Source of the DNA: Rhodococcus sp. BP22
GTDB taxonomy: Bacteria > Actinomycetota > Actinomycetes > Mycobacteriales > Mycobacteriaceae
Length of the DNA stretch: 64,000 bases
Direction of reading: 5' to 3'
NCBI RefSeq assembly: GCF_014281965.1
Contig: NZ_JACFTB010000002.1
Coordinates: 1-64,000, forward strand
Both the position numbers and the translations under genes were made by a program. Shown here in pieces: positions 16,064-24,402 of this stretch. The number at the start of each line of letters is the position of its first letter. The stretch's first letter is position 1. Under the pieces are notes generated by a model. It had not been told where the DNA came from, made no database searches, and was given only the letters and a program-made list of their open reading frames with translations.

Positions 16064-17241
16064 AACCGCGCCAACCGTTGTTCGAGGAGTGCATCCAGCC
16101 GTTCTCGGCCACGGTGCACACCGCCGTCCACACTCCACGCGGACACCATCTGCACACGACCGGAATCATCGGGAACGACCACGGCAATTTCCCGCAACCG
16201 ACGCCGACCATCGAACGAGCGATGCACATGCAGGACCACCTGTACCGCGGCCGCGAGTTGACTGTGCAGAGCCGCACGATCCAAACCACCCAGTGCGGCA
16301 AGAGCTTCCAGGCGCGCGGGAACCTCGGCGGGAGAGTTGGCGTGAATCGTGCCCGCTCCGCCGTCGTGACCGGTGTTGAGCGCGGTGAGCAGGTCGACGA
16401 CCTCTGCACCGCGGACCTCTCCGACAACGAGCCGGTCCGGCCGCATCCGCAGCGCTTGACGAACAAGCTGCCGAACGGTGACCTCGCCGACGCCCTCGAC
16501 GTTGGGCGCCCGAGCAACCATTCGAACGACGTGCGGATGCGACGGCGCCAACTCTGCAGCATCCTCGACGCACACGATGCGCTCGCTGCGCGCGACCTCG
16601 CCCAGCATGGCAGCCAGTAACGTAGTCTTTCCTGCGCCGGTGCCGCCGATGACCAGAAATGCCAAGCGCGCCTCGATGATCCGCTTCACCAGAGCGAGAG
16701 CACTCGGCTCGAGTGCTCCACGGTCCGCCAAGGCTGCGAGCCCCTGGGTGGTCGGGCGCAACACGCGCAGCGACAGACAGGTACCGCCTCGCGCGACGGG
16801 CGACAGCACCGCATGCAGTCGGACACCGAAAGTGCCGTCGCCCACTCCGGGTAGCTGCCCGTCGACCCACGGTTGGGCGTCGTCGAGCCGTCTGCCGGCG
16901 GACAGTGCCAGTCGCTGCGCGAGGCGTCGTACCGCGGCCTCGTCGGCGAAACGGATGTCGGCGCGCTCGAGTCCCGCGCCGCGGTCGACCCATACTTCGT
17001 CCGGTGCCGTGACCAGAACGTCGGCGACGCTGGCATCGAGTAGCAGAGTCTCCAGCGGCCCGGCACCGGTCAACTCGGTCTGCAGGACACGGAGCGCCGC
17101 CAAGAGATCGGTATCGCTCAGGACCCCGCCCGCTTCGATTCTGATGGCTGCAGCGACCAACGCGGGCGTCGGTTCACCTGTCGTGTGGACGAGCCTGTCG
17201 CGAACGCGGTCCAACAACTCCGGCGTGACGACGGCGCTCAT
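16060..17241 (-). CDS. TadA/CpaF-family secretion ATPase (Rv3659c-like)
   Basis: 393 residues from ATG 17241, overlapping the upstream stop (ATGA); the frame continues to 17658 only inside that gene. The N-terminal domain (residues 1-100) precedes the RecA-like core: Walker A GGTGAGKTT (about 190), the Asp box near ERIVCVEDAAEL, Walker B RLVVGEVRGAEVVDLL and the His box GHDGGAGTIHANS. This is a hexameric ATPase that drives pilin assembly or secretion at the inner face of the membrane. It is cotranscribed with the CpaE-like gene before it and the TadB/TadC-like genes after it. Confidence 0.92.
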   Translation of the reverse strand: MSAVVTPELLDRVRDRLVHTTGEPTPALVAAAIRIEAGGVLSDTDLLAALRVLQTELTGAGPLETLLLDASVADVLVTAPDEVWVDRGAGLERADIRFADEAAVRRLAQRLALSAGRRLDDAQPWVDGQLPGVGDGTFGVRLHAVLSPVARGGTCLSLRVLRPTTQGLAALADRGALEPSALALVKRIIEARLAFLVIGGTGAGKTTLLAAMLGEVARSERIVCVEDAAELAPSHPHVVRMVARAPNVEGVGEVTVRQLVRQALRMRPDRLVVGEVRGAEVVDLLTALNTGHDGGAGTIHANSPAEVPARLEALAALGGLDRAALHSQLAAAVQVVLHVHRSFDGRRRLREIAVVVPDDSGRVQMVSAWSVDGGVHRGRERLDALLEQRLARL

Positions 17242-18365
17242 GCCGCCCACCGCCTCGGTGCCGGCTTGCGCGCGAAAGTCGCGAGAATCGACTCGGTGGC
17301 ATCGGTGAGAGGCGATCGACGTCCGAGGCCGAGCCCTCCACGTTCGATGCGCTGCGCCAGGCCTGGCTCGGGTCGCATCGTGGCCAGCAGGGGCAACCGG
17401 AGGGCGTCGGCGATGTCGGTGCCGCGCAATCCCCCGGGCGCGGGTCCTCGCACGACGAGTCCGACATTCGAATTGCGGCCGCGGAGGTAGCCGAGAAGGT
17501 TCTCTGCGCCCGCGACGGCTCCGATCTCGGCGGGAACGACCAACACCACCAGGTCCGCGGCGTCGTGGAAGACGTCGGTGTGCGGACCGGGGTGTCGTGG
17601 AACGTCGCACACGACCAGATCTCCGGATCGGCGTCCGGCATCGACCACCGCGGCACATGCCGTCACATCCAGGCCCGAAGATAACGAGTCCGCTCGGCCG
17701 GCCGACAGGACTGCCAACGAACCACTCGACGGCAACGCACTATGTAGGGCGTCACCGGAAATCCGACCTGCCTCGACGACGAGTCCGGGCCATCGCAGGC
17801 CCGGCTGTTCCTCCCAGCCGAGCAGGAGATCGAGTCCTGGACCGTAGCTGTCGCCGTCGACCAACAGCGTTCGAGATCCTGCAGCGGACGCCGACAGTGC
17901 CAACGCCACCGCGAGCGTCGACGTTCCAGCACCCCCTCTGCCACCGACGACAGTGATGACTCCGCCGTCGCCCTCGGTCCGGTCGTGTTCTCGTCCGAGG
18001 AGCCCGATCAACGTCGCTTCGTCTTGCGGAAGTCCCAGGACGTGTGATGCTCCGACGGCCGTGGCAGCACGCCATTGCTCGACGCCGGGGTCTCCTCGGC
18101 CCAACACGAAAATCGCGTCGCGACGGGGCAGTCTCCGAGACGAGGCCTCGCGTGCGTGGTCGATGTCGAGGAGTATCGCGTCGGCTTCATCCCACTCGAT
18201 CCTGCTCGGTGGAGTTCCCGGACCGGCAATACCGACTGGTAAGTTCCTTTCCAGCACAGTGCATTCGGCCGCTGCGGCGATCCTGAGTACTTCGTCGCGC
18301 AGCACGGGGTCGCCGGTGGACAGCACGATCGGGCGCCGAGTCGGCGACTTGTCCTGGAATTCCAT
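17238..18365 (-). CDS. CpaE/MinD-like protein (Ssd, Rv3660c-like)
   Basis: 375 residues, ATG 18365. Residues 1-130 form a receiver-like domain (IVLSTGDPVLRDEVLRIAAAAE, AILLDID). Residues 135-375 are a MinD/ParA-type ATPase with the deviant Walker A GGRGGAGTST; threonine replaces the usual lysine of GKT/GKS, although the first lysine position is glycine in this subfamily too. In mycobacteria the homolog Ssd affects septum formation, and CpaE proteins localise Tad pili. It is the first gene of the seven-gene cluster ending at 13749, all on the minus strand. The 6C RNA lies upstream on the same strand. Confidence 0.88.
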   Translation of the reverse strand: MEFQDKSPTRRPIVLSTGDPVLRDEVLRIAAAAECTVLERNLPVGIAGPGTPPSRIEWDEADAILLDIDHAREASSRRLPRRDAIFVLGRGDPGVEQWRAATAVGASHVLGLPQDEATLIGLLGREHDRTEGDGGVITVVGGRGGAGTSTLAVALALSASAAGSRTLLVDGDSYGPGLDLLLGWEEQPGLRWPGLVVEAGRISGDALHSALPSSGSLAVLSAGRADSLSSGLDVTACAAVVDAGRRSGDLVVCDVPRHPGPHTDVFHDAADLVVLVVPAEIGAVAGAENLLGYLRGRNSNVGLVVRGPAPGGLRGTDIADALRLPLLATMRPEPGLAQRIERGGLGLGRRSPLTDATESILATFARKPAPRRWAA

Positions 18366-18490
18366 GGGTGCGAGCCTGCAGCGAAATGCGCTCGGAGAAA
18401 ACAGTGTTCATACCGAATGTGGACAACTCGGAGGGTGTGGATGCAATTCTGTACACCCGTACCAATTCGCGACCATCCCCTGAAACGAGG

Positions 18491-18555
18491 ACGACCCTCG
18501 CCAGGGGGGAGGAGGCGAGGGTCGTCGAGTTCAGCCCCGGGGGGTCGGGCTGAAC
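18491..18555 (-). ncRNA. 6C small RNA
   Basis: On the minus strand two perfect hairpins follow each other. The first has 9-bp arms GTTCAGCCC/GGGCTGAAC with loop GACCCCCCG; the second has 12-bp arms ACGACCCTCGCC/GGCGAGGGTCGT with loop TCCTCCCCCCT. Two hairpins each showing six cytosines in the loop define the actinobacterial 6C RNA. Its place between the Ssd and HAD-phosphatase genes matches, from memory, 6C/B11 between Rv3660c and Rv3661. The exposed C-runs are known to pair with G-rich translation-start regions of target mRNAs. The transcript ends are not defined. Confidence 0.92.
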
Positions 18556-18687
18556 TTGCCCGGACGAATCCGGACAGGTCGATACTACACCTGGCGACGA
18601 CGGTGTTTGCAAGTTCAACATTCGTTCTTACACAGTGAGATAAACCGGGAAATCGCCCAGAAGTATCGACGCTCTATTGTGAAGTCC

Positions 18688-19521
18688 GTGACCACCAGCG
18701 CCGGCATCGACAACGCCGAATCCCCTCGTCCAGGCAGAAATATCGCCGCATTCTTCGACCTGGACAAGACGATCATCGCCAAGTCGAGCACCCTCGCCTT
18801 TAGCAAACCATTCTTCGATCAGGGGCTGATAAACAGGCGAGCCGTACTCAAAAGTAGCTATGCACAATTCTTGTTCCTGTTATCCGGAGCCGATCACGAC
18901 CAAATGGAACGAATGCGCGCACATATCGCCGCAATGTCCGCCGGCTGGGACGTCGAACAAATTCGGTCGATCGTTGCAGAAACGTTGCACGACATAGTGG
19001 ATCCGCTGGTTTTCGCCGAAGCCGCGGACTTGATCGCAGATCACAAACTCCGCGGACACGACATCGTGATCGTCTCGGCATCCGGTGAAGAGATCGTCGG
19101 TCCGATCGCCGAAGCACTCGGCGCAGACATCAGTACCGCCACGCAGATGGAGGTCGAGAACGGCCGATACAACGGAACCGTCGCCTTCTACTGCTACGGT
19201 GAGGGCAAGGTCGAAGCGATGAACGTACTCGCCGAGTCCCGAAATTATGACCTGTCAAGGTGTTTCGCGTATTCGGACTCGATCACAGACCTCCCCATGC
19301 TTCATGCCGTCGGCAATCCGACTGCCGTCAATCCCGATCGTGCGCTCCGCAAGGAGGCAGCATCGCTCGGCTGGCCGATTCTGACTTTTTCCAATCCGGT
19401 CTCACTTCGATCACGCATTCAAGCACCATCGGGTACAACCGTGGCGGCAAGTGCCGCAGTCTTTTTCAGTGCGCTGCTGGCCGGGACGGTTACCTACGGG
19501 TTGCTGAGAAGAAAACCGTGA
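18688..19521 (+). CDS. HAD-superfamily IB phosphatase (SerB-like, Rv3661-like)
   Basis: 277 residues from GTG 18688; GTG 18679 is an alternative, no ribosome site precedes either and the frame runs open to 18556 through the 6C locus. HAD motifs: AAFFDLDKTIIAKSST (nucleophile Asp in DLDKT), IVIVSASGEEIVGPIAEALG (motif II) and FAYSDSITDLPMLHAVGNP (motif IV). The C-terminal segment GTTVAASAAVFFSALLAGTV is a membrane anchor. The family hydrolyses phosphoserine or lysophospholipid-type phosphates; the substrate is unknown. The order 6C RNA, this gene, Ms1-like RNA is a conserved actinobacterial arrangement. Confidence 0.88.
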   Translation: MTTSAGIDNAESPRPGRNIAAFFDLDKTIIAKSSTLAFSKPFFDQGLINRRAVLKSSYAQFLFLLSGADHDQMERMRAHIAAMSAGWDVEQIRSIVAETLHDIVDPLVFAEAADLIADHKLRGHDIVIVSASGEEIVGPIAEALGADISTATQMEVENGRYNGTVAFYCYGEGKVEAMNVLAESRNYDLSRCFAYSDSITDLPMLHAVGNPTAVNPDRALRKEAASLGWPILTFSNPVSLRSRIQAPSGTTVAASAAVFFSALLAGTVTYGLLRRKP

Positions 19522-19529
19522 CGCACCCC

Positions 19530-19558
19530 TTGCTGTGAGCGCCGTCACGGGGTACAAA
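19530..19558 (+). promoter_or_regulatory. promoter of the Ms1-like RNA
   Basis: TTGCTG (19530-19535) and TACAAA (19553-19558) are separated by 17 bases. This SigA/SigB-like spacing predicts a transcript start near 19565-19567, directly before the structured RNA region. Confidence 0.55.
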
Positions 19559-19565
19559 GGACTTA

Positions 19566-19876
19566 CGGAAGAACGGAAGGCCAAGATCGAACCGGAAGAG
19601 AAGGTTCCCTCTCCCAACCGCGATTCCCAGCACGGACACCAGGCACCCACGCTGAGCTCGCCGCTGACATGGCAAAAGCGCTGTGGGTCTGCGAGATTCG
19701 GGATGTAGCAGCAAGAACCCTGCACCGGTTGCAGGGATGACCTCCTACCTCACCGGACCATCGCCGAGGCCATGCGATCCTCGTGATCGTGACAGCCCAC
19801 CAATGCACGCTTGGTAACCCGGCAGTCCGTGCTAACGGGCGGCGAAGTCGACTCAGGTCGGCGGCGCCGCCCTTTT
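19566..19876 (+). ncRNA. Ms1/MTS2823-like RNA
   Basis: A gene-free stretch of about 310 bases downstream of the Rv3661-like gene, with a promoter ahead and a G+C-rich hairpin plus T-tract at its end. In M. tuberculosis this position, between Rv3661 and Rv3662c, encodes MTS2823. Its M. smegmatis homolog Ms1 (about 300 nt) binds sigma-free RNA polymerase core and accumulates in stationary phase. Position, length, promoter and terminator agree. The nucleotide sequence itself could not be aligned here, so identity rests on synteny and signals. The exact 5' end is estimated. Confidence 0.75.
19837..19876 (+). terminator. rho-independent terminator of the Ms1-like RNA
   Basis: Arms GGGCGGCG (19837-19844) and CGCCGCCC (19865-19872) followed by TTTT at 19873-19876. 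It fits the end of a plus-strand RNA of about 310 nt and lies 23 bases before the end of the convergent gene. Confidence 0.75.
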
Positions 19877-19899
19877 AATGCGTCGGCACAGGCAGGTGG

Positions 19900-20655
19900 T
19901 TACTTGTCGGAGCCTGCAGCCTCAGCGATCGACGTCGCTTCCATCGCCCCGGCCTCGAGTGCACCGCAGCAGAGGATGACCCAGCTGCCGACACCGGTGG
20001 CAGTACCGGAAGCGAACCCTGCCGCTCCGTCTCGGTAGGCCTGCGATCGGCGCAGCCAACTCACTTCGGGTACTCCGAGATTATGTGGGTCCAAACCCGA
20101 AGATGCGGCCACGAGCCGAGACGCTGCCCGGGCGACGACACCATCGGCCGACTCGAACGGCTTCAATGTCAACAGCTCACCGTGCACGATCGCCGCGATG
20201 ACCGGCGCCGGCGCGGAGGATCCACCGGTTACCAGTTGGGCCAGGAAGTCAAGACGCTCACCGATCCCGTCGTCCGAACGTGGCCGTCCTAGTGCGGACT
20301 TATCCTCGACCAGGTCTGCTGCGGCCAGTAGGTGGAGTCGAGCGAGCGCCTGAAGCGGCGCGCTCTTCCACGTCGAGAGCATGATGGACAGCGCATCCCC
20401 GTCGAGCGCCGCACCTACCCGCAAGGCACCGGCCAGAATCGGGTCGCCGTCTTCACCTTCGCGCGGGAAGTCCATCGATCCACCTTCGAGGGCGGACGAC
20501 GATCGAGCTGCACGCACTGCGGCTTCGGCCGCCGTGGCAGGCCAGCCCCGACGGTTCGTCTTGTGCCGATGTACTGCTCCGAGTGCGTCGCGGGCTCGTT
20601 CGGCGGCGTCGATGACACCGGGGAGTTCGAGCAGCGGGGCGAGAGGGTCCGTCAC
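19900..20655 (-). CDS. Fic-like protein with degenerate motif (Rv3662c-like)
   Basis: 251 residues from GTG 20655; the frame runs to 20877 but overlaps the ATPase gene there. The central region VIAAIVHGELLTLKPFESADG followed by VVARA resembles the Fic core (an HPFxxGNGRxxR-type motif), but the catalytic histidine, second glycine and asparagine are not preserved: the segment reads KPFESADGVVARA. The N-terminus has an ARSSSALEGG-type segment like the inhibitory-helix region of Fic proteins. It is probably an inactive or divergent Fic-fold protein; conserved position next to the dpp operon implies purifying selection. AMPylation activity should not be assumed. Confidence 0.6.
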   Translation of the reverse strand: MTDPLAPLLELPGVIDAAERARDALGAVHRHKTNRRGWPATAAEAAVRAARSSSALEGGSMDFPREGEDGDPILAGALRVGAALDGDALSIMLSTWKSAPLQALARLHLLAAADLVEDKSALGRPRSDDGIGERLDFLAQLVTGGSSAPAPVIAAIVHGELLTLKPFESADGVVARAASRLVAASSGLDPHNLGVPEVSWLRRSQAYRDGAAGFASGTATGVGSWVILCCGALEAGAMEATSIAEAAGSDK

Positions 20656-20716
20656 GATAGGCGACGGTACCCCCTCGCGGCCGGGAGCAGACTCGCCGGA
20701 CTGCCCCAGCCGATCG

Positions 20717-22417
20717 CTATACGCCGAGCTGAACCGAACCGCCGGGGATGGCGGCGAGCAGTCGCTGTGTGTACTCCTGCTGCGGGTTGTCGAACACCTC
20801 GTCGGTCGTGGCTGCCTCGACGATCTCTCCCGATCGCATGACGAGCACGTCGTCGGCGATCTGCCGCACCACGGCAAGGTCGTGCGTGATGAAGAGGTAT
20901 GTCAGACCGAGCTCTGCCTGTAGATCGTTCAGCAAGGACAGAATCTGCGCCTGCACGAGAACGTCGAGAGCCGAGACTGCCTCGTCGCAGATCACCATCT
21001 CTGGCGAGAGAGCCAGCGCGCGCGCGATAGCTACGCGTTGACGTTGCCCACCGGAAAGCTCGTTCGGGAATCGGCGCATGACCGAAGCCGGTAACGCCAC
21101 CTTGTCCAACAGGTCACGGACCCGAGCCTCGCGTTCCTTCTTGCTGCCGACCTTGTGGGTCCGCAACGGCTCCTCGATAGTGCGGTAGATCGAGTACATC
21201 GGATCCAGCGACCCATAGGGGTTCTGGAAGATCGGCTGTACACGACGCCGGAATGCGAACGCCTCTTTGCGATCCAGCGCCCCTACGTCCTGCCCGTCGA
21301 ACTTGACTGTGCCAGTTGTCGGTTCGAGTAGCCCCAGCACCATTTGCGCAACAGTCGACTTGCCCGAACCCGACTCACCGACTATCGCAGTCGTCGTCCC
21401 GCGCTGCACTTCGAACGAAACATCCTTCACTGCAATGAAGTCCGTCGACTTCCACGGTGCCCCGCCGCGGATCTTGAATGCTTTCGTGAGCCCTTCAGCC
21501 ACCACCACATTTTTGGTGACGTTTTCGGTAAGCGAATCGTCCTGCTGCTCGGCCAACTCGAAGGCGTGTTCGGTCGCACTGTCCTTGACCTTTGCGCGCG
21601 CCTTCACCGATTCGAGCCGGCGCGATGCCAGAGACGGCGCCGACGCCACCAGACGTTGCGTGTACTCGTGCTGCGGATTTTGCAGAATCTGCCGTGCGGG
21701 ACCGGATTCGACAACATTGCCCCGATACATCACGACGAGATGCTCGGCACGCTCAGCGGCCAACCCTAGGTCATGGGTGATGAGCAGAACCGCAGTGCCG
21801 AGTTCCTTCGTCAGTCCCTCGAGATGATCCAGGATCTGACGCTGAACGGTCACATCCAATGCCGATGTCGGCTCGTCCGCTATCAGTAGTTTCGGTCGAC
21901 AAGAAAGGCCGATCGCAATAAGCGCACGCTGACGCATGCCACCGGAGAACTCGTGTGGATACTGATTCACACGCTTGTCGGACTCAGACATCCCGGCCTC
22001 GTCGAGCAGTTCGATCGCCCGCTTCTTTGCCGCCTTACCTTTGGCTATGCCATTGGCCGCCAAAGTTTCTTCGATCTGAAAGCCGATCTTCCATAGCGGG
22101 TTCAGGTTCGACATCGGGTCCTGCGGGATCAGTCCGATCTGATCGCCGCGAAGCGCCACGATCTCCTTTTTCGACGCCTTGGTGACGTCGAGACCGTCGA
22201 ACAGGATCTCGCCGCCGGTCACCTGACCGGTGCCAGGTAGAAGGTCGATGATGGCATGAGCCGTCGTGGACTTTCCGGAGCCGGATTCACCTACGATTGC
22301 GACAGTCTGTCCGGGGTACACAGCCAGACTCACGCCTTTGACAGCGGGTACCATTCCGAACTTGGATTTGAATCCGACCTGAAGATTCTTGATTTCGAGC
22401 AGCGGCTTTTCAGTCAT
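20717..22417 (-). CDS. dppD: fused two-domain peptide ABC ATPase (DppD, Rv3663c-like)
   Basis: 566 residues, ATG 22417 overlapping the permease stop by four bases. Two complete ATPase domains are fused. The first has Walker A GESGSGKSTT, signature FSGGMRQRA and Walker B LLIADEPTSALD. The second has [19 protein letters not shown] and MVICDEAVSALD, with alanine where most proteins have proline. Each domain ends with an oligopeptide-transporter extension (PQHEYTQRLVASAPS; PQQEYTQRLLAAIPG). One polypeptide thus replaces the DppD/DppF pair, as in the mycobacterial Dpp system. That transporter imports di-/tripeptides and, in M. tuberculosis, has been linked to haem uptake. Confidence 0.93.
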   Translation of the reverse strand: MTEKPLLEIKNLQVGFKSKFGMVPAVKGVSLAVYPGQTVAIVGESGSGKSTTAHAIIDLLPGTGQVTGGEILFDGLDVTKASKKEIVALRGDQIGLIPQDPMSNLNPLWKIGFQIEETLAANGIAKGKAAKKRAIELLDEAGMSESDKRVNQYPHEFSGGMRQRALIAIGLSCRPKLLIADEPTSALDVTVQRQILDHLEGLTKELGTAVLLITHDLGLAAERAEHLVVMYRGNVVESGPARQILQNPQHEYTQRLVASAPSLASRRLESVKARAKVKDSATEHAFELAEQQDDSLTENVTKNVVVAEGLTKAFKIRGGAPWKSTDFIAVKDVSFEVQRGTTTAIVGESGSGKSTVAQMVLGLLEPTTGTVKFDGQDVGALDRKEAFAFRRRVQPIFQNPYGSLDPMYSIYRTIEEPLRTHKVGSKKEREARVRDLLDKVALPASVMRRFPNELSGGQRQRVAIARALALSPEMVICDEAVSALDVLVQAQILSLLNDLQAELGLTYLFITHDLAVVRQIADDVLVMRSGEIVEAATTDEVFDNPQQEYTQRLLAAIPGGSVQLGV

Positions 22418-23388
22418 CGTTTCCTCGCCTTCGGGTCGAGGGCATCACGTAGCGCATCGCCCATCATCATGAATGCCAGGACCGTGATCGCCAATGCCGT
22501 TGCAGGATAGAACAAAATCGGGGAACCCGAACGAAGCCGCGACTGTCCTGTGCTGATGTCGGCACCCCACGAGACGACCGTTCCGGGCAGACCGACGCCT
22601 AGATATGACAACGTTGCTTCGAGTGTCACGAATACACCGAGCGTAATTGTCGTGGTGACGACGATCGGACCCAAAGCGTTCGGAATGACGTGCCGTAGCA
22701 AGGTTTTGAATCGGCTGACGCCGAGAGCCTTTGCAGCCATCACGAAATCGTTGCCACTGACCGAGAGCACCGAACCGCGGGTAATGCGCGCGATCTGAGG
22801 CCAGCCGAATATGGCAATGATGCCGATGACGACCCAGACGTTGCGATCACGCAGGACCTGTAGCAGCACGATCGCCCCCAGGATCAGAGGGATTCCGAAG
22901 AAGATGTCCGTGACTCGCGACAGCAACGAGTCGAGCCAGCCACCGTAGAAGCCGGCCAGAGCACCGAGGATGCCACCGAAGAGCAACACGGCAAGCGTTG
23001 CTCCAACACCCACTAGGACCGACGCGCGAGCGCCGTACACGGTGCGCGCGTAGATATCGCAGCCCTGCAAATCGAACCCGAACGGGTGCCCGCTGCTACG
23101 TCCGGCCATGCTGAAATCACCGTTGCAGTAGCGCGGATCTTGACTGGTGAACCAACCAGGGAAGACCACGACGACAAGAATGAACACGATGAGCAAGCCC
23201 GAGATGATGAACAGCGGGCTCTTGCGCAGGTTGACCCACGCGTCACGCCAAAAACCCGAAGGCGCCTCGGAGTCGTCGACCGAATCGACCACAGCGACCT
23301 CGACCTCAGTGGGCCCGGCGACGAAGGAGCCTTGCGCCGGACGTGGACGAAGCACGAGGCCGTCAGATGCGGCTCGCTGATCAGACAT
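22414..23388 (-). CDS. dppC: dipeptide ABC transporter permease DppC
   Basis: 324 residues from ATG 23388, which overlaps the upstream stop in ATGTCTGA. A cytoplasmic N-terminus of about 55 residues precedes the first membrane segment (LFIISGLLIVFILVVVVFPG). The family block GHPFGFDLQGCDIYARTVYGARAS, four further spans and the EAA loop KALGVSRFKTLLRHVIPNALGP follow. It is the third gene of the operon dppA-dppB-dppC-dppD and corresponds to Rv3664c. Confidence 0.93.
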   Translation of the reverse strand: MSDQRAASDGLVLRPRPAQGSFVAGPTEVEVAVVDSVDDSEAPSGFWRDAWVNLRKSPLFIISGLLIVFILVVVVFPGWFTSQDPRYCNGDFSMAGRSSGHPFGFDLQGCDIYARTVYGARASVLVGVGATLAVLLFGGILGALAGFYGGWLDSLLSRVTDIFFGIPLILGAIVLLQVLRDRNVWVVIGIIAIFGWPQIARITRGSVLSVSGNDFVMAAKALGVSRFKTLLRHVIPNALGPIVVTTTITLGVFVTLEATLSYLGVGLPGTVVSWGADISTGQSRLRSGSPILFYPATALAITVLAFMMMGDALRDALDPKARKR

Positions 23389-24307
23389 AACGAATCCTAG
23401 GGTCGAGAACGGCGTACAGAAGGTCGACGACGAGGTTCGCAACGATGTAGATGACGATCAACACCGTCACGAAGGATACGACCGTGGGTGCCTCCTGACG
23501 AACAATGGCCTGATACAACGTGCCGCCTACGCCTGGGATGTTGAAGATTCCCTCGGTAACGATGGCGCCACCCATCAGCGCACCTAGATCGGCACCGAGA
23601 AACGTGACGACCGGAATGAGCGAATTGCGTAGGACGTGAACGGTGATGACGCGGTTGCGTCCCAGCCCCTTGGCCGTAGCGGTGCGAACGTGGTCGGCGG
23701 TGAGATTCTCCGCGATAGAGGAGCGCGTAAGGCGCAAGACGTACGCGAACGACACGAGGCCGAGAACGAAAGCGGGGAGCAGGAGCTTGCCGAACGTCGC
23801 ATCGCCACCGACAGTCACCGGAGCGATTCCCCATTTGATTCCGAGGAAGAACTGACCGAGAAAACCGAGGACGAAAATCGGCACCGCAATGATGACGAGA
23901 CTGACGACGAGGATGGAACCGTCGAACAAACCGCCCTTGCGAATGCCGGTGATCACACCGAAGCCGATACCGAACACCGCCTCGACGACCAACGCCATCA
24001 ATGCGAGCTTGATGGTGACCGGAAACGCTTGCGCCATGACCTCGGACACCGGTCGTCCGGAGAACGAGGTTCCGAAATCAAGCGTGAAAATGCCTTTGAG
24101 GTACTCGAGGTACTGCACGAAGAATGGCTCGTCGAGGTGATAGCGCGCGCGTAACGCGGCCTCGACAGCAGGGGTGAGCGGTTTGTCACCGCCGAGAGCT
24201 GCGATGGGATCTCCAGGGAGCAGAAACAGCATCGCGTAGATGAGCAGGGTCGCTCCGATGAACACCGGGATCATCTGGAGTATCCGTCGCCCGATGTACC
24301 AGGTCAT
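23381..24307 (-). CDS. dppB: dipeptide ABC transporter permease DppB
   Basis: 308 residues, ATG 24307. The N-terminal span with MLFLLPGDPIAALGG, the RYHLDEPFFVQYLEYL segment and the EAA loop (TATAKGLGRNRVITVHVLRNSLIP) are the DppB/OppB hallmarks; about six membrane spans. It forms the translocation pore with DppC. A 20-bp perfect hairpin (24341-24382) lies between its start and the stop of dppA, so its expression is probably set below that of the binding protein. Confidence 0.93.
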   Translation of the reverse strand: MTWYIGRRILQMIPVFIGATLLIYAMLFLLPGDPIAALGGDKPLTPAVEAALRARYHLDEPFFVQYLEYLKGIFTLDFGTSFSGRPVSEVMAQAFPVTIKLALMALVVEAVFGIGFGVITGIRKGGLFDGSILVVSLVIIAVPIFVLGFLGQFFLGIKWGIAPVTVGGDATFGKLLLPAFVLGLVSFAYVLRLTRSSIAENLTADHVRTATAKGLGRNRVITVHVLRNSLIPVVTFLGADLGALMGGAIVTEGIFNIPGVGGTLYQAIVRQEAPTVVSFVTVLIVIYIVANLVVDLLYAVLDPRIRYV

Positions 24308-24340
24308 CAGGTCACTTTCCGTGGGGTGCGAATGTGAAAA

Positions 24341-24382
24341 TGCGAGGTCTACCTGCTCATGGATGAGCAGGTAGACCTCGCA
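24341..24382. terminator. perfect hairpin between dppA and dppB
   Basis: 20-bp perfect arms (24341-24360 and 24363-24382) around a two-base loop, within the 95-base gap between the dppA stop and the dppB start. No T-tract follows on the minus strand. It can act as a partial terminator or as an mRNA-stabilising stem that raises dppA over the membrane genes. Confidence 0.75.
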
Positions 24383-24402
24383 TGTCAGTCATGTTGTGCT
24401 AC

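Noticed and set aside
18491..18555. Pair of ordinary terminators
   Set aside because: They lie in a divergent region where no transcript should end, and both loops carry C6 on one strand, which identifies 6C RNA.
19566..19876. RNase P RNA, tmRNA or 6S RNA
   Set aside because: None of the conserved RNase P core or tmRNA alanyl-acceptor sequences are seen; position fits Ms1 instead.
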